Part shown: piece by piece, positions 9,365 to 19,953 of the stretch | Layout: each line of letters starts with the position of its first letter | Position numbering within the stretch: position 1 is the stretch's first letter | NCBI GenBank assembly: GCA_965246995.1 | Contig: OZ252008.1 | Span: 806,001 to 870,000, forward strand | Source of the DNA: VXRJ01 sp965246995 | GTDB lineage: Bacteria > Acidobacteriota > Vicinamibacteria > Vicinamibacterales > UBA8438 | DNA length: 64,000 nt | Direction of reading: 5' to 3' | Position numbers and translations under genes: made by a program | Notes under the pieces: generated by a model | What the model saw: only the letters and a program-made list of their open reading frames with translations | What the model was told of the DNA's origin: nothing | The model's database searches: none

Positions 9365-9718
9365 ATGTCGACGCCTGACGACGCCGTGACGTTGTTCGCC
9401 ATGGCGCAGCCCCCGTCCGGACAGCAGCCGAGCCTGTTGGTACAGTTCCTGCCGCTGATCCTGATCCTGGGGATCTTCTACGTCGTCATCTGGATGCCCA
9501 TGCGTCGGCGGCAGACCAAGGTCCGGGAGTTTCAGGCGGCGCTCAAAGTAGGGGAGCGAGTCGTGACGACCAGCGGCATCTACGGTTCGATCACGAGACT
9601 GAACGACAAGTCGGTGCAGGTGGAGATCGCTGACCGGGTGCGGATCGAAGTCTCGCGCAGCGCCATCGGCGGCTACCAGGGCCAGGAGCCGGTGGTGCAG
9701 GACGCAAGTACGTCGTAG
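9365..9718 (+). CDS. yajC: Preprotein translocase accessory subunit YajC
   Basis: Small single-span membrane protein that associates with SecDF. The 117-residue product has one transmembrane segment (LLVQFLPLILILGIFYVVIW) followed by the family motif MRRRQTKVREFQAALKVGERVVTTSGIYGSI, split here by the membrane boundary. An internal ATG at 9401 would give a start closer to the typical YajC N-terminus; neither has a convincing Shine-Dalgarno sequence. It lies between tgt and secD, as in many bacteria. Confidence 0.93.
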   Translation: MSTPDDAVTLFAMAQPPSGQQPSLLVQFLPLILILGIFYVVIWMPMRRRQTKVREFQAALKVGERVVTTSGIYGSITRLNDKSVQVEIADRVRIEVSRSAIGGYQGQEPVVQDASTS

Positions 9719-9751
9719 CAGCAGGACGGCGCCCCACCGAAGGAGACCACC

Positions 9752-11305
9752 GTGCGGAAGAACCTGCAATGGAAACTGCTCTTCATAGTCGCTGTCGCCG
9801 GATTGGCGACCTGGGGGGTTTATCCGCCGGGAGAGAAGATCCGCCTGGGGTTGGACCTGCAGGGGGGGGTTCACCTGGTGTTGCGCGTCCAGACCGACGA
9901 CGCGCTGCAGGTGGAGACGGAGACCGCCGCCGAGCAGATGGCCGAGCAGTTGTCGCTCCAGGGGATGGAGAACGTGGCGGTGCTCCCGACCGATCCGACG
10001 ACCATCCGCGTCGAGGGCGTGCCGACGGAGCGCGACCCCGAGTTCCGGACCATCTCTGACGAGCGGTTATCCGTTTCTTACGACCGCGAGCCGGGCGCCG
10101 GTGGTTCGTACACTTTCCGGATGCGCGGCCCGGTTGCCTCGTCGCTTCGCGAGGAGGCGGTACGGCAGGCGCTCGAGACGATCGAGCGCCGTGTGAACGA
10201 GCTGGGTGTCAGCGAACCGATCGTCGCGCCGCACGGGATCGGCGGAGATCAGATCCTGGTGCAGTTGCCGGGTGTCTCCGACGTGGCACGTGCCAAGTCG
10301 CTCATCCGGTCGACGGCACTGCTCGAATTGAAGTTGGTCGAGGAAGGGCCGGCCGCGTCGCGCGAGGCGCTGCTGCAGGCGCGGAACGGTGTTGTCCCGC
10401 CCGACATGGAGGTCCTGACCGGCTCTTCCGGCACGGGGTCGACCGAGCCTTTCTATTACCTTGTGCGGCGTGTCTCCGCGATAACCGGGCGCGACCTGCG
10501 GAACGCGCGGCCGTCACTCGACGAATTCAACCAGCCGGCGGTCAGCTTCACGCTGAACCGCGAGGGCGCGAGCAAGATGGGGGAGACCACCAGCGCGAAC
10601 ATCGGCCGCGCGCTGGCGATCGTTCTGGACGGTCAGATCCGTTCCGCGCCGACGATCCAGGGACGGATCACCGACAGCGGACAGATCACCAATGTGACCC
10701 AGCAGGAGGCGGAGGATCTGCAGATCACGCTCCGCTCCGGCGCGTTGCCGGCGTCGCTCACCTACCTGGAGGAACGTACCGTCGGGCCGACGTTGGGAGC
10801 TGACTCCATTCGCGCCGGCGTGGCCGCGTCGATCACCGGCCTGATGCTGGTGGCGATCTTCATGCTCCTCTACTACCGGCTTGCGGGCATCAACGCCGTC
10901 GTCGGGGTGGTACTGAACCTGCTCATCCTGATGGCGTGCATGGCGTACATCGACGCGGTGCTGACGTTGCCGGGCATCGCCGGCCTGATCCTGACGATCG
11001 GCATCGGGGTCGATTCGAACGTACTGATCTTCGAACGAATCAAGGAAGAACTCGGTTCTGCGAAGACGATCAGGGCGGCGGTCTCGGCTGGCTTCGACCG
11101 GGTGCTCCTGACAATCATCGACACGCACGTCGCTTCCCTGATCGCGGCGGCGTTCCTGTTCCAGTTCGGGTCCGGACCGATACGCGGGTTCGCGACCACG
11201 CTCTTCTTCGGGCTCGTTTCGAACGTCTTTACGGCGGTCTTCGTATCGCGGACCATCTTCGAGACCATCCTGGCGCGCCGCCGTGCGGCGACGCTGAGTA
11301 TCTGA
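9752..11305 (+). CDS. secD: Protein translocase subunit SecD
   Basis: Inner-membrane RND-type subunit that uses ion-motive force to help complete Sec export. At 517 residues it shows an N-terminal transmembrane helix, then LGLDLQGGVHLVL, a large periplasmic region (IERRVNELGVSEP, QILVQLPGV), and five C-terminal helices (GLILTIGIGVDSNVLIFERIKEE). The start is GTG, with AAGGAGA seven bases upstream. secF follows after 16 bp. Together with yajC this forms the standard auxiliary translocase unit. Confidence 0.98.
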   Translation: MRKNLQWKLLFIVAVAGLATWGVYPPGEKIRLGLDLQGGVHLVLRVQTDDALQVETETAAEQMAEQLSLQGMENVAVLPTDPTTIRVEGVPTERDPEFRTISDERLSVSYDREPGAGGSYTFRMRGPVASSLREEAVRQALETIERRVNELGVSEPIVAPHGIGGDQILVQLPGVSDVARAKSLIRSTALLELKLVEEGPAASREALLQARNGVVPPDMEVLTGSSGTGSTEPFYYLVRRVSAITGRDLRNARPSLDEFNQPAVSFTLNREGASKMGETTSANIGRALAIVLDGQIRSAPTIQGRITDSGQITNVTQQEAEDLQITLRSGALPASLTYLEERTVGPTLGADSIRAGVAASITGLMLVAIFMLLYYRLAGINAVVGVVLNLLILMACMAYIDAVLTLPGIAGLILTIGIGVDSNVLIFERIKEELGSAKTIRAAVSAGFDRVLLTIIDTHVASLIAAAFLFQFGSGPIRGFATTLFFGLVSNVFTAVFVSRTIFETILARRRAATLSI

Positions 11306-11321
11306 GGTCGGCCGGAGGACG

Positions 11322-12311
11322 ATGCCGCTCCTAAAGGTTCCACACATCGATTTCGTTCGCCTGCGCTGGACGGCGTTCGCGTTGTCGGCGCTGATTATTG
11401 CGATTGGCGTGGCCGTGGCGTTTGCGCGGGCTGGTCTGCCGCTCGGCATTGATTTCTCCGGCGGCTCCCTCATCGTGCTGCAGTTCGAGCAGTCGACGGG
11501 CGAGGGGGCGGTGCGCGACGCGCTGGGGAGTATCGAGGAGAAGGTCGTTCAGCAGTACGGCGACCCGGGCGATAACCAGGTCCTGATTCGGTTGCCAATC
11601 GCGGGCCCCGAGTCCGGCGCGAGTCTCGAGGAGGGGGCCAACGCCGTTGCGACCGAGCTGGGGACGAGCGATCTGGGCGAATTCCAGGTGCTTAGCCAGG
11701 AATTGGTCGGCCCGGTCATCGGCGAGGAACTGCAGCGGCGAGGAATCAATGCGTTCGTCTTCGCGCTGGCGGGGATCCTGGTGTACATCGGCCTCCGCTT
11801 CCGCTTCTCGTTCGCGGTCGGCGCGATAGTCGCCGTCGTGCACGACATCGCCATCACGCTGGCGATGCTGGTGGTCTTCGACTACGAGCTGTCGCTCAAC
11901 GTCGTCGCGGCGATGCTGACGATAACGGGGTACTCGGTGAACGACTCCATCGTTGTCTTCGACCGGGTGCGCGAAAACCTTCGTGTCATGCGACGCGACA
12001 CCTTTGCGCACCTCGTGAATACCAGCATCAACCAGACCCTCGCGCGTACGATCATCACGTCCGGAACAACCGGTGGCGCCGTGCTTGCGCTGTACATCGT
12101 GGGAGGCGAGGTGCTTCGCGGCTTCGCCTTCACGATGCTCATTGGTATCGTGAGCGGCACCTACTCCACCATTTTCGTCGCGGCGATCATTGCCATCGTC
12201 ATCACCGAGCGGCGTGCCACCCGGGCGCAGCAAGCCGGCGCGACGCCGGCCGCGCAGGGTGCGGCGCCATCGCGCCCATCCAAGCGTCGTCGCAAGGCGA
12301 GAGCGTCGTAG
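11322..12311 (+). CDS. secF: Protein translocase subunit SecF
   Basis: Partner of SecD in the inner membrane. It has 329 residues: an N-terminal helix, GIDFSGGSLIVLQF at the start of the periplasmic domain, then helices with VAMLTITGYSVNDSIVVFDRVREN, the SecF signature. The tail after the last helix is Ala/Lys/Arg-rich and probably cytoplasmic. It is downstream of secD in the same reading direction, with uppP 30 bp further on. Confidence 0.97.
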   Translation: MPLLKVPHIDFVRLRWTAFALSALIIAIGVAVAFARAGLPLGIDFSGGSLIVLQFEQSTGEGAVRDALGSIEEKVVQQYGDPGDNQVLIRLPIAGPESGASLEEGANAVATELGTSDLGEFQVLSQELVGPVIGEELQRRGINAFVFALAGILVYIGLRFRFSFAVGAIVAVVHDIAITLAMLVVFDYELSLNVVAAMLTITGYSVNDSIVVFDRVRENLRVMRRDTFAHLVNTSINQTLARTIITSGTTGGAVLALYIVGGEVLRGFAFTMLIGIVSGTYSTIFVAAIIAIVITERRATRAQQAGATPAAQGAAPSRPSKRRRKARAS

Positions 12312-12341
12312 GGGTTACCGGGTTCTTCCGGACCAAAGTCC

Positions 12342-13154
12342 GTGACAGCGCCGGAGGCCGCGCTCCTCGGGATCCTCCAGGGGTTGACCGAGTTCCTTCC
12401 GATTTCGAGCTCGGCGCATCTGCTCCTGGCCCGCTCCGTTTTCGGATGGACGGTCGATCCTCGCTTCGGCCTGGCGTTCGATGTCGCCGTGCATGTCGGT
12501 ACCCTGGCCGCAGTACTGGTCTATTTCCGCACGGAGGTTGCGGCCCTGCTGCGTGCGACGGTCGCGCCGCGGAGTTGGTTCGATCGTGGCGGTGCGGGCG
12601 CCCTGCTCCGCACCATCGCCGTCGGGACGGTGCCGGTCGGACTCGTTGGTCTTCTGGCGGCCGACCTGATTGCCGGTTCGCTCCGGAGCCTCGAGGTGGC
12701 TGGCATCGCACTTGCCATCGGCGCGGTAGCAATGCTCGTGGCGGAACGCTTCGGGCGAGGTGGTCGGGATGAGACCGACATAGCCACCGGGGAGGCCTTC
12801 CTACTCGGCATGGCGCAGGCGACGGCGCTCGTGCCGGGCGTGTCACGATCCGGCGCGGTGCTGGTTGTCGCGATGCTCCTTGGCCTCGGTCGTGCGTCGG
12901 CCGCGCGCTTTGCGTTCCTGCTTGGCATCCCGGCGATCCTGGCGGCGGGTGGGCGCGAGACCATCGCGCTGCTTCGTGACGGAATGCCGGCCGGCGGCGG
13001 GGTGGCGATGGCGGTCGGGTTCGTTTTATCGGCACTGGTTGGCTATCTCGCGATAAAGTACTTCCTGCGTTACGTCGTCCGGCATTCCCTCGATCCGTTC
13101 GCGCTGTATCGGTTGGCGCTCGCCGGGGGGGTGTTGACCCGGGGACTGCTTTGA
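12342..13154 (+). CDS. uppP: Undecaprenyl-diphosphatase
   Basis: Polytopic membrane enzyme that dephosphorylates undecaprenyl diphosphate, recycling the lipid carrier for cell-wall and LPS sugars. The 270-residue product has the two BacA/UppP motifs: GILQGLTEFLPISSSAHLLL near the N-terminus and LVPGVSRSGAVLVVAMLLGL in the second half. The start is GTG. It may be co-transcribed with secDF upstream. Confidence 0.96.
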   Translation: MTAPEAALLGILQGLTEFLPISSSAHLLLARSVFGWTVDPRFGLAFDVAVHVGTLAAVLVYFRTEVAALLRATVAPRSWFDRGGAGALLRTIAVGTVPVGLVGLLAADLIAGSLRSLEVAGIALAIGAVAMLVAERFGRGGRDETDIATGEAFLLGMAQATALVPGVSRSGAVLVVAMLLGLGRASAARFAFLLGIPAILAAGGRETIALLRDGMPAGGGVAMAVGFVLSALVGYLAIKYFLRYVVRHSLDPFALYRLALAGGVLTRGLL

Positions 13155-13195
13155 GGCTGGATCGCGTTACCGAAACCGTAGGAGATTGCTGAACG

Positions 13196-13864
13196 ATGCA
13201 GTGGCTGCGGCGGAGCCTGATCGCCGGGATCGTCGTCATCGTCCCGATCGCGATCAGCGTGGTGGCGTTCATCTGGTTATTCGGCCTGATCGATGGCGTG
13301 ATGGGGCCGATCTACGCCCGCTGGCTGGGGCGCGAGATCCCGGGGCTCGGCCTGGTGACGCTCGGCACCCTCGTCGTGCTGGTAGGCGCACTGGCGACCA
13401 ACGTCCTCTTTGGCCGGCTGCTGAGAATGGGCGAGGATTGGCTGCTCCGTCTGCCGCTCTTCGGCGCGGTCTACGCCACGGTCAAACAGATCGTCACTGC
13501 CTTCTCGCCGGACAATCAGGTCGGCTTCAAGCGGGTCGTGCTGGTCGACGATCCGAAGCGGGGACTCGTGCTCGGCTTCCTCACGAAGGAGTTCAGGCTG
13601 GAGGGTTGCGACGTCCAGGGAGCCGCCAACGGTACGGACAATGGACCGGGATCATGGACGCACGTCGCCGTCTATGTTCCGACGAACCATGTCTACTTCG
13701 GCGACATCCACATTTATCCCCGCTCGGTCGTGTCGTTCCCGTCGCTCACCGTGCAGGAGGGGCTGCAGGTGTTCCTGACCGGCGGAATGGCGCTCGGTGA
13801 ACATCTCGTAACCGAACGGGAAGAGCTGAGGGAGGGGGAACCGGGATCTCCCGCCCGTTCTTGA
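13196..13864 (+). CDS. DUF502 family membrane protein
   Basis: A 222-residue protein of the DUF502 family, whose function is not established. Two transmembrane helices occur near the N-terminus (about residues 7-32 and 55-75), followed by RLPLFGAVYATVKQIVTAFS, a family hallmark, and a soluble C-terminal domain ending in a long acidic/charged tail. A good Shine-Dalgarno (AGGAGA) lies upstream of the ATG. The stop codon TGA overlaps a TTGACA that may be the -35 of the hppA promoter. Confidence 0.85.
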   Translation: MQWLRRSLIAGIVVIVPIAISVVAFIWLFGLIDGVMGPIYARWLGREIPGLGLVTLGTLVVLVGALATNVLFGRLLRMGEDWLLRLPLFGAVYATVKQIVTAFSPDNQVGFKRVVLVDDPKRGLVLGFLTKEFRLEGCDVQGAANGTDNGPGSWTHVAVYVPTNHVYFGDIHIYPRSVVSFPSLTVQEGLQVFLTGGMALGEHLVTEREELREGEPGSPARS

Positions 13865-13889
13865 CACCTTTCGGCACGGCAAGTTAACT
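13861..13889 (+). promoter_or_regulatory. Putative sigma-70 promoter for hppA
   Basis: A perfect -35 TTGACA (13861-13866), a 17 bp spacer and a weak -10 TTAACT (13884-13889). It overlaps the stop codon of the DUF502 gene and lies 52 bp before the hppA ATG. Confidence 0.4.
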
Positions 13890-13941
13890 TCCGGGGTTTG
13901 CGTGCGGGCGGGAAACGCCTGCCGTCTCCATCGAGGGGAAA

Positions 13942-16050
<2,109 letters not shown>

Positions 16051-16149
16051 CCGGAATGGCGCAGCGTTAGTTGACGCTGCGGGGCGGTGGGGTTATGATG
16101 CCGCCTTCCCGCATCCGGCGGGTCGGCAGTTTGGGAATAGCGTTGTGCA

Positions 16150-16171
16150 CCCGAAACGGGCCATTTTTTTT
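16150..16171 (+). terminator. Possible weak terminator after hppA
   Basis: A short inverted repeat CCCG-AAA-CGGG is followed by CCA and eight T residues (16164-16171). The stem is only 4 bp, so termination would be weak. A longer hairpin without a T-tract (CGCAGCG/CGCTGCG) lies near 16060-16082. Confidence 0.35.
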
Positions 16172-16220
16172 CCGCCGGTGTCGAAGAAGTAGTGGGGCGC
16201 GTAGACGGAGATTTGGTTCG

Positions 16221-16248
16221 TTGACACCGGCAATCGGCCTGCTATAAT
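16221..16248 (+). promoter_or_regulatory. Near-consensus sigma-70 promoter of the tonB operon
   Basis: Perfect hexamers TTGACA (16221-16226) and TATAAT (16243-16248) are separated by 16 bp. The predicted start near 16255 gives a leader of about 47 nt before the tonB GTG. It is the strongest housekeeping-type promoter seen in the window. Confidence 0.85.
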
Positions 16249-16301
16249 CGGCGCCTTGGAAATCGGCGTACGCGCGCCGAGCAGGTCAGGAGGGCGTTTC
16301 C

Positions 16302-17105
16302 GTGGCTAACACGCAGCAGAAAACGAATCCGCAGTCGAAGGCATCATCGCCGGGCGCCGCGGTGCCCGGGAAGGGCGGTCCGCCCAAGAGGGCGGAACCC
16401 GCGCTGTTCGGGGAGATCGCGAACCCGACCATTCACGTAGGCGCACGCAAGTGGTACACCCTTCCGGTGTCGATCATCGCGCACGTGGTGGCGATCGGCG
16501 CGATTGTGATCGTGCCGCTGATGGCGGTCGACGCGCTGCCGACGCCGGCGTCGATGATGGCGTTCGTCGCCGCGCCACCACCACCGCCACCACCGCCACC
16601 GCCGCCACCGCCGCCTGCCGCGGCCGAGGCGCCACCACCGCCGGTGATCGACATCAACCCGAACGCGGCACCGATCGTCGCGCCGGAGCAGATTGTCGAG
16701 GAGACCGGCTTCGATCTCTCGGAGGTGCGTGGCGTTGAAGGCGGTGTCGTCGGCGGTGTCGTGAGCGGCATCGTCGGCGGCTTGCCGAGCGCCCCCCCCC
16801 CGCCCCCGCCCCCGCCAGAGCCGGTGCGCGTCGGCGGCAACATCAGTCCCCCGACCAAGGTCCGCGACGTCCCGCCGGTCTATCCGCCGGTGGCCCAGCA
16901 GGCCCGGGTTCAGGGTGTCGTCATTCTTGAGGCGGTCATCGGTCCGACGGGCACCGTGACCGACGTCAACGTGCTCCGGTCGGTGCCGTTGCTGGACGAA
17001 GCGGCGATCAATGCCGTGAAGCAGTGGCAATACACCCCGACGTTGTTGAATGGCGTGCCGGTGCCGGTCATCATGACGGTGACCGTCAACTTCACGCTGC
17101 AGTAG
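16302..17105 (+). CDS. tonB: TonB family energy transducer
   Basis: Couples the ExbB/ExbD proton channel to outer-membrane receptors. Of 267 residues, about 50 precede a transmembrane helix (LPVSIIAHVVAIGAIVIVPL); then comes a long uninterrupted proline run (about residues 88-102), a second Pro-rich stretch, and the TonB C-terminal domain (VYPPVAQQARVQGVVILEAVIGPTG ... AAINAVKQWQYTP, split here). The second Pro stretch is encoded by a run of ten C residues at 16792-16801, a possible slippage site. The start is GTG preceded by AGGAGGG. First gene of the tonB-exbB-exbD-exbD-TPR operon. Confidence 0.94.
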   Translation: MANTQQKTNPQSKASSPGAAVPGKGGPPKRAEPALFGEIANPTIHVGARKWYTLPVSIIAHVVAIGAIVIVPLMAVDALPTPASMMAFVAAPPPPPPPPPPPPPPAAAEAPPPPVIDINPNAAPIVAPEQIVEETGFDLSEVRGVEGGVVGGVVSGIVGGLPSAPPPPPPPPEPVRVGGNISPPTKVRDVPPVYPPVAQQARVQGVVILEAVIGPTGTVTDVNVLRSVPLLDEAAINAVKQWQYTPTLLNGVPVPVIMTVTVNFTLQ

Positions 17106-17174
17106 TTACGTTCGCGTTAGATCTAGTGGAAACGGAATCGTTGAGGGTCCGGTGAGACCCACGAGGAGGAACAG

Positions 17175-17843
17175 ATGGATTTTCTTGAACTCTGGGACCA
17201 GATGGGCGTGCCGGTCAAGCTCCTGATGGCGGTCCTGGCACTCATGTCGATGGCATCGGTGGGCGTCTTCTTTGAGCGGTTGTTTACCTTCATGCAGGCT
17301 TCGAAGCAGTCGAGGCTGTTTGCTCCGCAGGTGGCGAAGCACCTCAAGGACGGCAAGCTCAAGGAGGCGATCACCATCTCGCAGTCCAAGAACTACAAGT
17401 ACAGCCACCTCGGTAAGGTGGTGCTCGCCGGGCTGCAGGAGTACCAGTTCCAGCAGGACAGTGGTGCCGCGCTCAATAAGGACGATGTCGTTGACGGCGT
17501 GCACCGCGCTATTCAGCGTGCCGCCGCCCTCACCTCTTCCGACCTGAAGCGGGGCATGGGCATCCTCGCGACCATCGGCTCGACGGCCGTGTTCGTCGGG
17601 CTGCTCGCCACCACGCTGGGCGTCATCAACGCGTTCCAGGGGATCGCGGCCACGGGGTCGGGCGGTCTGGGCGCAGTCTCTGGCGGTATCTCGGAAGCGC
17701 TCGTCGGGACCGCGATCGGTCTGTTCGTGGCGATTCCCGCGGTCTGGTTCTTCAACTACCTGACCGGTCGCCTCGAGTACTTCGCCGTCGAGATGGACAA
17801 CTCGTCGTCCGAGCTGGTCGACTACTTCATCAAGAAGTCGTAG
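17175..17843 (+). CDS. exbB: ExbB/TolQ/MotA family proton channel subunit
   Basis: Inner-membrane channel subunit of the TonB motor. The 222-residue product has an N-terminal helix (VKLLMAVLALMSMASVGVFF) and the family's C-terminal helix pair: GMGILATIGSTAVFVGLLATTLGVINAF and ISEALVGTAIGLFVAIPAVWFFNYL, each split by short conserved loops. AGGAGG precedes the ATG. It lies between tonB and two exbD genes, 69 bp after tonB. Confidence 0.95.
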   Translation: MDFLELWDQMGVPVKLLMAVLALMSMASVGVFFERLFTFMQASKQSRLFAPQVAKHLKDGKLKEAITISQSKNYKYSHLGKVVLAGLQEYQFQQDSGAALNKDDVVDGVHRAIQRAAALTSSDLKRGMGILATIGSTAVFVGLLATTLGVINAFQGIAATGSGGLGAVSGGISEALVGTAIGLFVAIPAVWFFNYLTGRLEYFAVEMDNSSSELVDYFIKKS

Positions 17844-17931
17844 GCCTTCGCCAAGGAGATCCGGCCGGACGCGTCCGTCGCCTGGCGACAGGGCGCGTCC
17901 GGATCGCGGCTTCATTTGAGGAGAACAGACC

Positions 17932-18363
17932 ATGGGGATGCAAGTTGGCGATAAGCTTAGCGGCCTGAATTCCGAGATCAACATCACGCCGCTCGCCGAC
18001 GTGATGCTCGTGCTTCTCATCATCGTCATGCTCATCGCGCCACTGTTGCAGGCGGGCGTGACGTTGACGCTGCCCGAGGCGACGTACTCGGGTGACAAGC
18101 CGGACAACGACAGCAACACGATAGTGGCGGTGACTGCGGACGGCCGGTACTTCGTCGACAACGCGCCGACGCCGTCGGGCGAGTTGCTCAGTACCATCAA
18201 CACGGTCATGAGCCTGAAGGTGGAGCGCATACTGCTGGTCAAGGCTGACACCAACGCCCAGTACTCCTCCGTGATGTCACTGATGGACCAACTGCAGCGG
18301 GCCGGTATAGAGAACGTCGGACTGATCACCGAGCGTGAGCTGGGTGGCGGCGGAGGAGAGTAG
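17932..18363 (+). CDS. exbD: ExbD/TolR family protein (first copy)
   Basis: Single-span membrane protein completing the TonB motor. Of 143 residues, the N-terminus INITPLADVMLVLLIIVMLI contains the essential transmembrane Asp (Asp23). A periplasmic domain follows, with VAVTADGRYFVDN and VLLVKADTNAQYSSVMSLMD-like family motifs. The C-terminus is a Gly/Glu tail. GAGGAG precedes the ATG. A second, divergent exbD follows after 6 bp, so the motor may use two different ExbD subunits. Confidence 0.94.
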   Translation: MGMQVGDKLSGLNSEINITPLADVMLVLLIIVMLIAPLLQAGVTLTLPEATYSGDKPDNDSNTIVAVTADGRYFVDNAPTPSGELLSTINTVMSLKVERILLVKADTNAQYSSVMSLMDQLQRAGIENVGLITERELGGGGGE

Positions 18364-18369
18364 TTCGCC

Positions 18370-18837
18370 ATGTCGCATAAGAAGCACCACGGCGCCGACA
18401 CGGTCGTTGGCGCGTCGCATGTCGCCCAGAACTCGGACATCAACATCACGCCGTTCATCGACGTGCTGCTGGTTCTGATCGTCATCTTCCTGGCGGCCCT
18501 GCCACTGGGACAGCGCGGGCTGGATATCAACCTTCCGCTAGAGACTCAGGGCTCGGCGCAGGCGGCTACCGACAGCAGCCAGATCGTGCTGGAGTTCACC
18601 GCTGACCGTCGCATCTCCGTCAACCAGCAGCCCATGGAAATGGCGTCGCTGGAGTCGGAACTGCGGGAGATCTTCGAGACCCGGCGCGAGAAGACCATGT
18701 TCATCGCCGGTGCCGGCACGCTCACCTACGGTGAGATCATTGACGTGATCGACGCTGCGCGGGGTGCCGGAGTTGAAAAGGTGGGCATCGTGACGGAAGG
18801 CATGCGCCGCGCTGCTGGCGCTGCGCCGGTTGGCTAG
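18370..18837 (+). CDS. exbD: ExbD/TolR family protein (second copy)
   Basis: A 155-residue paralogue of the preceding gene with a His/Lys-rich N-terminus, DINITPFIDVLLVLIVIFLA with the conserved membrane Asp (Asp31), and a periplasmic domain ending YGEIIDVIDAARGAGVEKVG. The two copies differ substantially, which argues against recent duplication. Paired exbD genes are common where TonB systems serve many receptors. The gene begins 6 bp after the first exbD and is followed by the TPR lipoprotein. Confidence 0.93.
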   Translation: MSHKKHHGADTVVGASHVAQNSDINITPFIDVLLVLIVIFLAALPLGQRGLDINLPLETQGSAQAATDSSQIVLEFTADRRISVNQQPMEMASLESELREIFETRREKTMFIAGAGTLTYGEIIDVIDAARGAGVEKVGIVTEGMRRAAGAAPVG

Positions 18838-18869
18838 GCCGGATGTCGATAGCCGAGAAGGAGAACAAC

Positions 18870-19874
18870 ATGCAGACCGGACGCACTTGCCTGAGACTTG
18901 CCCTTGTCGTGGCGCTCGTGATGCCGCTGGTCTCGTGCGCCTTCCTCGATCAGCTTGGCGCGATGCGCACGTTTAAGGAAGCTAACCTCTTGTACGGTCG
19001 GGCTGACTACGAAGGGGCGATCGAGGAATACATGATGGTGCTCGAGGCCATCGAAGCCGATCCGGAGAGCGAACTGTCGCAGGTGATGACGGTCGCGTAC
19101 TTCTACGTCGCCAACTGTTACGACAACCTCTACACGCCGGCGTTCCGGGGGGACGCGGAGAACGATCGGTTCCTGAACGAGGCGGTCAGGTACTACAGGC
19201 TCGCCTCCGAGCGGATTCCGAACCCGGAGTTCCAGACGCTGTCGATGCAGTACCTGGTGGCCGCCTACGGTCCGGACCGGCTGAATGATCCGACCAACCG
19301 CGCGATGTTGCTGCAGGAGATGATCCAGCTCGATCCGGCCAACCCCGACAACTACTTCGTGCTGGCGCAGCTCTTCGAGGAATCGGGTCTCTTCGAGGAT
19401 GCCGAGGCGATCATGCTTGAGGTGAGGAACATGCGGCAGGAGGATCCGACCGTCTATCTGCAGCTTGCCGGCTTCTACAACCGGAGCGGCGAGTTCGAGA
19501 AGACGATCGACGCGCTGCAGCAGCGGGCTCGGATCGAACCGGACAACCCGGAGGCGTTTTACACGATCTCCACCTTCTACTGGGAGAAAGCGTTCCGGGA
19601 CTTCCGCATTACCCAGGACGAGAAGGCGAATTATGTCTTGGCAGGGATCGAGGCGGCCGATCAGGCGATCACCCTGAACGACCGCTACGTCGACGCGCTC
19701 GTCTACAAGAACATCCTGCTCCGGATGCAGGCGAACATGACGGAAGACATCGACGAGCAGGGCGCGCTCATCGCGCAGGCGGATGAGTTGCGCGACCTTG
19801 CCCAGCAGATCCAGGAAGAGGCGCAAGGGCAGGCGGTGGCTGCAGCGACGGCCGCAGCGGGCGAAGGGGAATAG
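18870..19874 (+). CDS. TPR-repeat lipoprotein of the TonB operon
   Basis: A 334-residue lipoprotein. The signal peptide ends in the lipobox MPLVSC, and the mature part is a series of tetratricopeptide-like helices (AMRTFKEANLLYGRADYEGA, NPDNYFVLAQLFEESGLFED, GEFEKTIDALQQRARIEPDN). I start it at the ATG at 18870, seven bases after AGAAGGAG; an ATG at 18843 is in frame but lacks such a site. As the last gene of the tonB-exbB-exbD-exbD operon it may be a periplasmic partner of the motor. A strong terminator follows 46 bp later. No enzymatic motif is seen. Confidence 0.85.
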   Translation: MQTGRTCLRLALVVALVMPLVSCAFLDQLGAMRTFKEANLLYGRADYEGAIEEYMMVLEAIEADPESELSQVMTVAYFYVANCYDNLYTPAFRGDAENDRFLNEAVRYYRLASERIPNPEFQTLSMQYLVAAYGPDRLNDPTNRAMLLQEMIQLDPANPDNYFVLAQLFEESGLFEDAEAIMLEVRNMRQEDPTVYLQLAGFYNRSGEFEKTIDALQQRARIEPDNPEAFYTISTFYWEKAFRDFRITQDEKANYVLAGIEAADQAITLNDRYVDALVYKNILLRMQANMTEDIDEQGALIAQADELRDLAQQIQEEAQGQAVAAATAAAGEGE

Positions 19875-19920
19875 ACGCCCGGCGCTTCACACACCCCCGC
19901 ACAGATCGGCGACAATCAGG

Positions 19921-19953
19921 GTCGGGCGCTCGCGAGGGCGCCCGGCTTTTTTT
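19921..19953 (+). terminator. Intrinsic terminator abutting the rel start codon
   Basis: A 9 bp stem, GTCGGGCGC / GCGCCCGGC (one G-U pair), has an 8-nt loop and is followed at once by seven T residues (19947-19953). The next base is the A of the rel ATG at 19954. It would end transcripts of the tonB operon. If rel is transcribed from upstream, it would act as an attenuator. Confidence 0.85.

Noticed and set aside
12202..13272. A 356-residue open frame antisense to uppP
   Set aside because: Arg/Pro/Ser-rich composition typical of shadow frames in GC-rich DNA; uppP on the other strand is clear.
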